Part shown: piece by piece, positions 53,012 to 62,808 of the stretch
Position numbering within the stretch: position 1 is the first letter of the stretch
Layout of the letters: every line of letters begins with the position of its first letter
NCBI GenBank assembly: GCA_963708625.1
Contig: CAVPSV010000004.1
Location: 186,001 to 250,000, forward strand
DNA from: DASXIF01 sp036498145
Lineage (GTDB): Bacteria > Actinomycetota > Actinomycetes > Mycobacteriales > Jatrophihabitantaceae
Length of the DNA stretch: 64,000 nt
Reading direction: 5' to 3'
Position numbers and translations under genes: made by a program
Notes under the pieces: generated by a model
Databases searched by the model: none
What the model saw: the letters and a program-made list of their open reading frames with translations, nothing else
What the model was told of the DNA's origin: nothing

Positions 53012-53353
53012 GTGATCGAGGTCGAGGATGACCGTTTCGAGGCGATGGTCACCGAGGCGCTCGATGGCCTGCCGCCCGAACTCGGACGCAGGATGCGGAA
53101 TGTGGCGGTCACCGTCGAGCACGGCCGCGGGCCGCGCGGCCTGCTCGGCCTGTACCGCGGCGTGCCGCTGACCAAACGAACGACCCACTACGCCGGCGTG
53201 CTGCCCGATCAGATCACGATCTATCAGCAGGCGATCTGTGCCATCTGCCGCACCGAGGCCGATGTTGTCGAGCAGGTGCGACGAACCATCGTGCACGAGG
53301 TCGGGCACCACTTCGGCATCGGCGACGGGCGCCTGCGCGAACTCGGTTGGTGA
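53012..53353 (+). CDS. Zincin-like metallopeptidase family protein
   Basis: 113-residue minimal metallopeptidase (DUF1025/PF06262 type). Zinc motif HEVGHHFGIGD at the C-terminus; VEVEDDRFEAMVTEALDGLPPEL at the start. GTG 53012 fits the family start; ATG 52955 in the same frame would add 19 residues of low-complexity sequence. CAICRTEAD holds two Cys before the zinc helix. It converges on the giant surface protein. The last 45 bp of the gene recur in decayed form at 62063-62107. Confidence 0.87.
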   Translation: MIEVEDDRFEAMVTEALDGLPPELGRRMRNVAVTVEHGRGPRGLLGLYRGVPLTKRTTHYAGVLPDQITIYQQAICAICRTEADVVEQVRRTIVHEVGHHFGIGDGRLRELGW

Positions 53354-53384
53354 GCAGGTCCGCCGCCAGTTTCGCCTCGCGCCG

Positions 53385-56300
53385 TTACGTCACGGTGATC
53401 GTGTACGTCGCCGTCGCCGTGTTGGCCGTGGGCTTCGTGTTGTCCTTCGCGGTCACGGTGAACGTGTAGCTCCCGGCCGTCGTCGGCGTACCGGATATCT
53501 GGCCGTGCACCAGGCTCAGCCCCGGCGGCAGCGCACCGGTCGTCACCGTCATGACCACCGGAGCCTTGCCACCGGTCATGGCGATCTTCACCTTGTACTT
53601 CGAGCCCACCGCCGCACTCGGCAACGACGCCGTCGCGAACGTCATCGGGTCGATCACGAGCTGGATGGTCCGGGTCGCCGTGTTCGCCGGCTTGCTGGTG
53701 TCGGAAACGGCCACGGTGACGTAGTACGTGCCCGGCGTCGTCGGTGTCCCGCTCAGCGCGCCGCTGCTGGCCAGCTTCACGCCGACCGGTAGTGCCCCAC
53801 CGGCGATCGACCAGCTCTGTTTGCCCTTGCCGCCGGTCGCCGCCAGCTTGGCCTTGTACGACTTCCCGACGAGCCCGTCCGCCAGCGCGGACGTCGTGAC
53901 CGACATCGGCCCGATCGTCAGCGTGACGCCGACCGTCACCTGATTCGCCGGGGCGGCCGAGTCATGAACCGAGATCGGCACGGTGAACACACCTTGCACG
54001 GTCGGCGTCCCGGAGATGGTGCCGGTCGAGGCGAGCTTGAGGCCGGCCAGGCAGCTGCCCTTGTGGTCCGAGCGCCCAGGTGTACTTACCGGTGCCACCC
54101 GAGGCGGCCAGCGTCCCCTTGTACGCCTTGCCCACCAAGCCGACCGGCATACCCGCTGTCGACACCGCCAGCGTCACCGTCAGCGTCGCCGTCGCGGACT
54201 GGTCCAGCTGGTAGTTCGCGCCCGCGTTCGCCCCGCTGCACCGGATCACGTACGTGCCGACGGCCGAGTGCGAGCCGGAAACGCCGCAGTTCGGCACCGA
54301 GGTGAACGTATCCCCCGGCACGAGCCCGTTCACGTGATAGGTGAAGGTCGGGCTGGTCCCGAACGGGACCGTGATCGGATCCGGGATGACGGTGAGGCTC
54401 GCCACCGCCACCGTCACCGACACCGGCGAGGACGTGCTTTCGGCGCTCTGGCCGTCGCCGCCGTAATGAGCCGTGAGCTGATGCGCCCCCGCGCCCAGCG
54501 TGGCGGTCTGCAGAGTGGCCATGCCGTCGCTGCCGACCGGTGCCGCCCCGAGTGCCGTCGCCGGCGAGCTGGACGTGTCGGTGAACGTGACTGTCCCGGT
54601 CGGCGCGGTCGACGACGACACGGTCGCCGTCAGCGTGACCGGGTGACCGTACGTCGACGTCTGCGGAGCGTTCAGCGTCGTCATCGAGTCGCCGATCACG
54701 GACCGATAGCCGGCGAACGGATCCGCGCCCTGGTCGGGATCGCACGCGTCACCGACACCGTCGTCGTCCGTATCGGCCTGCGACGGGTTCGCGACGACGA
54801 TGCAGTTGTCGCTGCCGTTCGGCACGCCGTCCCCGTCCACGTCGGCCGCCGGACCATCGGTCGGATCGAGGTCACACGCATCCGGATAGCCGTCGCCGTC
54901 GACGTCTGGGCCGCTGTCCAGGGAAGCCGGACACGATGCGGACCTGGTCATGTAGTACGCGACGGTGCCGTCTAGTTCGTCCGTGTTCTGGTTGCGCAGC
55001 TCGAGCGTGTGCCAGCCGGGTGCAAGCGTCCCCGGCAGCAGTGCCGTGACATCGACGGGCTGCCCGGCGACTGCTTGGAACCTAGCCACGATCGTCGGCA
55101 CCGAGAACGTGCTCACCTGGACGAGTTCATTCTGAGCCGGGTAGTACTCGATGACCGTGTCCGTCTGCCCCTGGGGGTCGGTGAAGTACTGCTGAGCCAA
55201 GTAGGACGTGGGCGGCACGATCTGGATGCCGCCGGAATGGGGCGTGGGGTTGGGTTCGCCGAGGTCAGCGGCAATGGTGGGACCAGCGACTTGGGCGAGC
55301 CGCGCGTGCCCTTCGTCGGTGGGGTGGAAGGACTCCTGAGCCACGGCAACGCCGCGTATGTCCTGGACTGTGCGGGAAATCTTGGCGCCGTACCAGTCGT
55401 GTCCAGCGGACAGGCCGTTCGCGTAGCCCGATCCGGTGCAGATTCCGTTGTTCTGGAATGCGTGGCTGAGGTCGATGAGATGCGCCCCGGCACCCGCGGC
55501 CGCGTCGGACACGATGCCGTTGACCTGATCGATGAACTTCGTCAGTCGTTGCTGTTCCTGCACGGAGATGTGGCTCAGTGATCCACACGTTTGTCCCGGC
55601 GGGTCGATCGGGTTGACGTAGTTCGCGATGAAGATCTTGGCGGCACCGGCCTTCTGCCGGATCTTGAAGATCACGTTCTCGACGTTCTTCTCGATCTGGC
55701 TGACCTTCGCCGACGACAACGACGGTGAGCACGCCACCGGGCTGATGAGGCAGTTGGTCACGACTCCCGTGAAGCCGGCGTCGTTGCCGCCGATGCTCAG
55801 CAGCACGACATCGGGCGCGCCTCCTTGAGCCACGTAGCTGTCGAGATCGTTCAACTGCGGCTGCCAGCCCAGGTACTGGTGCGGCGAGTCCTTGTACTGC
55901 GGTTTGGTGTCGATGTTGGCGGTGACCGCGCCGGAGCAGGCCGCGAACAGCAGGTTGCTCCCGGTCGCGCCATACGCCGTCGCCATCCCGTACGCCCACG
56001 ACGTCGTTGACCGGTGGCAATGATTCGCGGTGCCGTCCGTCCCGTCCATATAGCCGGTCACCGGATTGCCCTGCAGGTCCGTGGCCGGCGCGGTCAGGCC
56101 CTCACCCGATATGAACGAGTCGCCAAGGATGGCCCAGCGGGTGACGCCGTCGCCGTTGACATCTCCGGAGAGTCCACCGCCGGCGGTGACCTGCCCGCTG
56201 GCGGACAGCAACGGATGCGACATCTGCGGATGACCGCCCACGATCGGGCTGATCGCCAGGTAGTGCCGCGGGTCCACGGTTATGTCCGCGTACGGCACTG

Positions 56301-59300
56301 GATGCGCGGCTGACGGCGTGAACGAACTCGCCGAGACCTCGGCCAGCGGCGAGGAGCCGAAGTCGTGCTCGGGCGAGTCGGTGTCGAAGATGCCGTAGCT
56401 GGTGGCGCCGGCGACCGGTGCCCACTGAACTTCCACCCCGGCCTGCGCGTCGCCGGCGGACCCACTCGTTATCGTCGCCTCGGCGAACAGCGCGGGTGTG
56501 GCCGGATGCGACGTGATCTCATCCGCCGGGTCCACGTTTCCGGCCGTCTTCTTCACGAATGAGTCGGTGAGGTCGAGCGTGCCGCTGATCGTCGGAACGA
56601 GGATGTAGTTCGCCCAGAACGTCTGCCCGGGATCGATCTCGGCCGTCTCCTGCTCGAGTTCCTCACGCGGCTGATAGATGTAGTTCACCTTGCCCTGGGT
56701 GAGCAGTTCGACCGAGGGGTTGTAGACCGGCACGTCGGCGATGTCCTGGAGTCCCACCCGCACGCGGTACGGATTTCCGTCGTGCACCGTGCTGTCCGCA
56801 TCCACGATCATCTTCACCGCCGAGCCGCCCCAGACATGCAACTGGTTGGCGGAGACACCGGTGATCGCGACGGTGCTGCCGAACGGCTCCAGCACTCCGG
56901 CGTAGTCCGCGCTGATGTCGTAGAACCCTTCGTTGTCCCCGCGCACGATCCACGACACCGACCGGCTCTGGCCACCAGGGATGTCGTCCATCGTCTGGGT
57001 GGCGTGCTGCGGTGTCGACGTCGGGGCCAGGGTGAGACCGTCAGGCAGCGGCAACGTGGCGGAGCCGTTGTCCAGGGTGAAGGTGGGCGCGGCGAGGTTG
57101 GTCACCATCATCGAGACGTTGAAGAATTCCTTCAACCACTTGGCCTTGCCGGGAATGATCAGCCACAACAGTTGCGGGGCGTCGTTGATGTAGTTGACGG
57201 TCATCTGCGCCGTGTAACCGCCGCCGATCGGCACGTCGCATGTCGAGGTGCACGGCGTGATGACGCCGTCGACGCCGACCCCGACCGGGAAGCCGCCGGC
57301 GCCCGACCCGTCACCCCCGGTGTAGCCGGTGATCGTGGAGTCGGCGTCCGGGGTGAACGCCAGGTGGATCTCGAACTGGTAGACGTTCTGGTTGTCCGGG
57401 TCGTTCGGGTCGATGCCGGCGGCCACCACCTGCGATTCGGTCAGCGGGGTGGAGGTCACCGAACTGGTCGCGACCTGGCCCTGGTCCAGTGACATCGCCG
57501 CCGTGCCAGAGTCGCCGCTGACGGTGGCCGCGACAGAACCCGGCAGGTAACCGTCATGCCAGCCGTACACCGTGTACGCACCGTCCGGCAGGCCTTGAAT
57601 GTGGGCGATTCCGTCAGCCGCGGTCGTCGCCGAGTAGCGGGTGCCGCCGCTGTCGATGACGAGCACCTGCGCGTTGCTCAGCACAGCATGGGAGGAGCTG
57701 TCGGCGACCGATACGGCCAGCCCGGGCTGAAGCGGAACCGGCGTGACCGTGATGAGCGCGGTGTCGGAAGCTTGGCTGGTTCCGTTCTGCACGGTGAGCG
57801 TCGCGGTGTAGGTGCCGGGGTTGGTGTACACGTGATCGACGGTCGCGCCGTCAGCCGACTGCCCGTCGCCGAAGGTCCAGTGGTAGGCGGTGATGGCCAC
57901 CGACGGCCGGGACGCGGAGCCGTCGAGGTGCACCGCGGCACCGGCGACCGTGCTCTGGTCATCACCGGCTACCGCAGCGAGCGGCTCGCTGAGCGCCGTG
58001 GTGATCCGCGTGAAGCGCACCACGGACAGTTGTCCGTCGCTCACCTCTGTCCGCACCAGGAACGCTCCGGCGTTGTGGAACACGTGGTTCACGCCTGCCA
58101 CCGGCAACGCGCCCGTCTGTACGCTCGACCCGTCTCCGAAGTCGATCTTGTATGTCAGTGGGTCGCCGTCCGCGTCGGACGCCGAAATGGTCGTGACCGT
58201 CGTCAACGGAACGGTGCCTGAGGTGGGTGACGTGCCGATGGTGACCACCGGCGGGTTGTCCGGCCTGCCGGTCGCGGTGATCGGCACGGTCTGCGATTGG
58301 TAGCCGCCCTGTCCGTTGCTCACCGACACCAACGCCTGGTACGTGCCAGCGGCGGAGAACGTGTGCTGCACGCTCACCGGCGCGTAGGGCGCCGCAATGG
58401 TTGAGGTCTGCGGGTCCGACCCGTCTCCCCAATCGAGGTACAGCGTGAGCGGTTGGCTGTTCGGCTCGGACGCGGTGACGGTGAACGAGGCGTCCAGCGG
58501 CGCCGCGCCACTCGTATTCAGGTTGGACACGGCCAGCGGGATGCTGGTGGGGTCGATCGCGACCTGCCGTGAGATCTGGTAGTAGTGCTGCTGGCCGAAG
58601 GTGTCGGTCCAGGCGACGGACGCGTACAACGTGGTCGGACCTGCGGGAAGTGAACCCACCGGGTACGTGGTGCGCCAGACCCCGTCGGCGGACGCGTTGT
58701 AGATCGCCGAACTGACGCCGCCGAAAGACAGCGAGACAGTGTCGATCTGCACCCCCGCGGAGGGGGTGAATTCGAACGGCGCGGTGCCGGCCAACGTGCC
58801 ACCCGCCAGCGGCTTGGTGAGTTGCCCTGGCGGCACCCGGTTCACAACCACGGCGACGGATTGCGATGTCGTGCGGTCGGTCAGGTCCGTCGCGGTGACG
58901 CGGAAGGTGTAGTTGCCGTCCGGCGCGGGGTTAGCACCGTCGTCGAGTCCGTCCCAGGAGGCCGACGTGTAGTAGCCGTACCAGGCGTAACAACTCGGCG
59001 CCGGATCCATCTCGGCGTCGCTCAACGTGCGGACGACGTCGCCGGAGGCGTTCACGATCTGGGTGAGGACGTGCAGTTGCCCGCCGTCGAGTGCGTCGGT
59101 TGCGCAGTACGACCAGGTGGCAGTGTCCTCCTGGTTGTCGCCGTTCGGGCTGAACGTCTGCGCTGCGGTGCTCAGTTGCACGGTGGGTGGCGCGGGATTG
59201 TCGAGCCGTACCGGGATGCTGGCCGACCAGTAGTGCGAGGTGCCGTTGGCATCCGTCCAGTACGCATACACGGCCAGCGTGTGCGCACCGTCGCCGCAGG

Positions 59301-61287
59301 ATGCGGTGTTCATGTCGATCCGGAACGCACCGTCTTCGTCTGCCTGCGTGTCGCTCGGCAGCGCGCAGGAGGTCGCGGTGTCGCTCAGGTCGCCGCCGAC
59401 CTCGGTCACCGTGTAGCCGCTGGTGGGTGTGACCACGAGGGTGGAGTCGCCGGACAGCGTTGCGTTCGGCACCGGCGCCGTGATCGTGACGGGCAGGCGG
59501 TGGTCCACGGTGATCGGTGCAGTCACGGTGGAGGACAGGCTGGTCGCATCGGTCGCCTGGATGCGGAATTGGTAGTTGCCGTCGGGCACCGTGTTGCCGT
59601 GGTCGTCGGTCCCGTCCCAGTCGGCGTATGTGCTGTAGCCGTACCAGGAATAGCAGTAGGGCAACGGGTCCTGATCCTGGTCGAGCAGGGTGCGTACCAC
59701 GGCGCCGGTGGAGTCGATCACGGTCACCGTGACATGCAACTGCGTTCCGTCCACCGAGTCGGCGGCACAGAAGTTGATGGCCGCGTCGTCGTCGTACCCG
59801 TCCCCGTTGGGTGTGATCGCCGTGGCTGCGCTGAACACGGTCAGTTGCGGAGCGCGCGGGTTGTTCAGAACGAGATTTCGCGCTGGCGAGGACCAGGAGT
59901 GACTGTGTCCGAACTGGTCGGTCCAGTTCAGGGAGGCGGTGACCTGCCAGTCGCCGTCGCCGCAGGTCGATGTGTCAACGGTGGCCCGGAACACCCCGTC
60001 CGGATCCGGTTGGTAGATCCAGCCTGACGAACATGACTGCGAGTTACCGGACAGCGAGAACGTCACCTGGGTGATCGTGTAGCCGCTGGTGGGCGTGAAG
60101 GCGAATTGGGCCGAGCCGGCAACGGTCGCGCCGTCAGCGGGGGCCGTGAGCGCGCCTGGTACCGAGCGGTCGAGCACAACCGTGGTGGAGACCGTCGAGC
60201 TGAGGTCCGCGGTGTTCGTCGCGGTCGCGACCAGCGTGTAGGTGCCGTCGGGCGCCTGAGTGCCGGCGGCGGTCGTGCCGTCCCAGCTGACATTGCCGGA
60301 GGAGTAATAGCCGTACCACGAGTAGCAGTACGGCTGCGGGGTCACGTCACCGTCGGTGAGGGTGGCGATCACATGGTCCGCGGAGTCGCGCACCTCGACG
60401 AGCGCGTGCACGGTGGTGTCGCCGGCGTCGGCGACGCAGAAGCCGGTGGAGGCGACGTCGTCGGAGCCGTCGCCGTTCGGCGAGAATCTGATGCCGTCCT
60501 GGAACAGCGTGACCGTCGGCGGGTTGTTGACGGTGACGGTGGTGGTCACCGTGGATCCGCCCGATGTCCAGGAATGCGTTTGGTTGAACTGATCGATCCA
60601 CTGCACCGTCGCGGTCATGCTCTTGGACCCGTTACCGCATTGCGCCTCGGTGGTGTCCAGCGTCGTACGGAACACGCCGTCACCGTCAGCGGCGCTGACC
60701 CAGCCGGTGCTGCAGGACGCGGACGAGCCGGACAGCGCAAAATCGACCTGAGTGACGTTGATACCGCTCGTCGGCCTGAACGCGAACGCGACCGTGCCGG
60801 ACAATTGCGCGCCGGGGGTCGGTGCGGTGATGCTGCCGGGGATCCGCCGGTCGACGACGATCGTGTCGCTGTCGCTCGTGTGCACTCCGGTCGAGTTCAC
60901 GGCATCGAGTTCGACCGTGTAGGAGCCGTCGGGGACGGGCGAACCGCCGTCGTTCAAGCCGTTCCAGGTGACGCGCTGAAAGCAGCCGCTGGGAAACGAC
61001 ACGCCCGCCGCGAAGGTGCGCACCACGGTCGTCCCGCTGAGAACATGCGCGGTGATGTTGGCGGCCGCGTCGAGACAGAACGAGATGTCGGACGTGTCAT
61101 CGAAACCGTCGCCGTTGGGCGAGAACACTTGCGGTGCGATGCTTTGGATCGTCACGGTGGCCGGGCCGACCGGTATGTCGCCCGATGCCGAGGAGACGCA
61201 GAGCAGGGCGCTGACGGCAAGCGCCAACAGGGCGAGGATCCCTCTGGGCCAGCCGATCTGGCGGCGGGCTGCTCGGTGCGATGCCAT
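53385..61287 (-). CDS. Giant multidomain secreted SGNH/GDSL hydrolase (one frameshift near C-terminus)
   Basis: About 2,630 residues. Sec signal peptide (1-36); four ~220-aa repeats (40-905), each with an FSPNGDG...WDG...PDGxY FlgD/CHU-type Ig fold and a second Ig-like half (TSGYTITQVTFSLSG...CGDGDWQVTASLNWTDQFGHSHSW); three PKD domains (910-1180); a carboxypeptidase-regulatory-like domain; an SGNH hydrolase (about 1717-2000) with block I AILGDSFISGEG, AACSGA, SIGGNDAGF and SFHPTDEGH; thrombospondin-3-like calcium repeats (DVDGDGVPNGSDNC, about 2130-2180); a Big_3-type Ig domain; an MBG-like domain; and four He_PIG Ig repeats. An extra base at 54049 breaks the frame within the first He_PIG repeat; if real, the protein ends at 53962 (2,441 aa). 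The lipoprotein gene is 9 bp upstream. Confidence 0.88.
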
Positions 61288-61296
61288 CTGGGGACC

Positions 61297-61836
61297 TCAG
61301 CTTCTCGGCGACAGCGTGGGTGCCGCGGGCGTGGAGCACGGCTGATCGGTGGGTGTTACCTCGCGTACCTTCCAGTGGCCTGCGTCCAGCGACAGCTGGG
61401 TCGACAGCGCGTATGGCCCGGACGCGGCGCCCGCCTTTCGCTTGTGGGTGCGGTCGTCATAGGTGGCGGTGCGAACGGTGAGGCAGTCGCGGACGGTCGC
61501 GCCTGTTGCGGAGATCGCGGTCACCGACGCGCGGTGCGCATAGGACCCCGCGACGTATTCGCCTGCTGCCGCATGCGCGGCCGCCACCTGCTTCGCGCGG
61601 TTGAGTTCGACGCCGGTGGTGTAGGCGACGAGGGCAGCGGGGTCGGGTTTCGCCGTGCGTGACGAGGCCAGCACGGCCGCCCAGTAGCTGTTGTAGGCAC
61701 CAAGCACTCCCGCGTCGCGTGGGTCGGTGGCCGCTGATGAACCGGAGATTGTGCCGACGGGCCGGTGCTGTGCCGAGGAACAAGCGCCCAGGAGGAGCAC
61801 CACCCCGAGACAGATGAGTCCGGCTCTTCGTGACAC
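61297..61836 (-). CDS. Lipoprotein, partner of the giant surface protein
   Basis: 179 residues from GTG 61836 with GGGAGGG six bases upstream. Lipobox LLLGACSS; the mature part is one compact domain, NSYWAAVLASSRTAKPDPAALVAYTTGVEL...WKVREVTPTDQPCST, with two Cys (DCLTVRT, QPCST) and a shape close to NTF2-like lipoproteins. The gene ends 9 bp before the giant gene, so the two are one transcript and this protein may aid its folding or attachment. It is otherwise unknown. Confidence 0.75.
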   Translation of the reverse strand: MSRRAGLICLGVVLLLGACSSAQHRPVGTISGSSAATDPRDAGVLGAYNSYWAAVLASSRTAKPDPAALVAYTTGVELNRAKQVAAAHAAAGEYVAGSYAHRASVTAISATGATVRDCLTVRTATYDDRTHKRKAGAASGPYALSTQLSLDAGHWKVREVTPTDQPCSTPAAPTLSPRS

Positions 61837-62034
61837 GTGTGGCCCTCCCGGTCGCACGGCCTGCTGCCGGACGTCCCTCGGCGATGCAGGTTGCGGCGGC
61901 GCGGGTTCCGATTGGCGAGAGCCATGGAATACGAGCGGGCTGTGGCTGTCAAAGCGAACGTCATGAAAGCGGATGAGGACTTACCCGCCGATCACATGGC
62001 ACATTCGGGCGCATTCGTGAATGGGGAGCAAACC

Positions 62035-62107
62035 GACGCGTGGGAAGTCGCGGATACACCGTTTCGGCATCGGCGACATACGTTTTGCGCGAATTCGGTT
62101 GGTGAGG
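62035..62107 (+). pseudogene. Decayed copy of the metallopeptidase 3' end
   Basis: TTCGGCATCGGCGAC (62063-62077) is identical to 53312-53326, and TGCGCGAAYTCGGTTGGTGAG (62087-62107) matches 53334-53354 with one difference; a one-base insertion lies between them. Translated, it gives an EVxxxxFGIGDxR...W-stop trace without the HEVGHH histidines. The copy is in the same orientation as the intact gene, on the other side of the giant-protein cassette. Confidence 0.6.
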
Positions 62108-62110
62108 CGG

Positions 62111-62788
62111 CTATCGCGTGGCGCGCACCTCGGTGGGCGTCGACGAAGCGGCGACGACCTTCGGCGCAGTGAGGCCGGTGATGGCGACAGCCAGGTACCA
62201 CAGCAGCGCCAGCACAACCGGGAAGAAGATGATCGACAAGATGCTGCCGAGGACGCCGAGCCAGGCGGTATAGGCGACCCACGCCGGTAGCCCGGAGCGC
62301 CGGGCGCTGATCGCGACGACCGTGATGACGGCGGCGCTAGCCAATCCGAAGCCGACGAACAGGAACGGATAGGTCAGATCCATCATCACCCGAATCGTGT
62401 CGCCGTTGGGCACGGGTTCGGATCCGAAAGAGATCGCACCGGCGACGTCGGCGGACGCAACGCCGGCCGCGATGATCGACGTCCCGCCCAGGATTGCCAG
62501 GCTCGCGACCAGTTTGCCGGCCGCGGCGGACGCCAGTCGCGCGCGCAGGCCGAGGCCGAACCACACGAACGAGACGGCGGCGAGCACGAGCAGGTACGCG
62601 CCCACGATCAGGCCGGTGCGGTGCCCGCTGCTGGACAGCTGGTGCACGTACTTCGCTGCCGCCACGGCATCTGAGTCCGAGGACTTGACGCTCGGATCGT
62701 TCGCGAAGCTGATCAGCAGACCGGCGACGAACAGGACCACGAACGCGATACCCGCAAGCATTGATCGACGTAGTTCAGCGGTATTCAT
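62111..62788 (-). CDS. Integral membrane protein, five predicted helices
   Basis: 225-residue membrane protein. ATG 62788 is chosen over ATG 62794 because GGGAGG is then seven bases away. Helices: AGIAFVVLFVAGLLISFA, GLIVGAYLLVLAAVSFVWFGL, LVASLAILGGTSIIAAGVASA, MMDLTYPFLFVGFGLASAAVI, and LGVLGSILSIIFFPVVLALLWY. No family motif is recognised. A longer frame to 63580 overlaps the next gene in the wrong frame and is discarded. The neighbour upstream (62809) is on the same strand, 20 bp away, so co-transcription with the surface protein is likely. Confidence 0.8.
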   Translation of the reverse strand: MNTAELRRSMLAGIAFVVLFVAGLLISFANDPSVKSSDSDAVAAAKYVHQLSSSGHRTGLIVGAYLLVLAAVSFVWFGLGLRARLASAAAGKLVASLAILGGTSIIAAGVASADVAGAISFGSEPVPNGDTIRVMMDLTYPFLFVGFGLASAAVITVVAISARRSGLPAWVAYTAWLGVLGSILSIIFFPVVLALLWYLAVAITGLTAPKVVAASSTPTEVRATR

Positions 62789-62808
62789 TTTCATCCTCCC
62801 AGGGTGAC

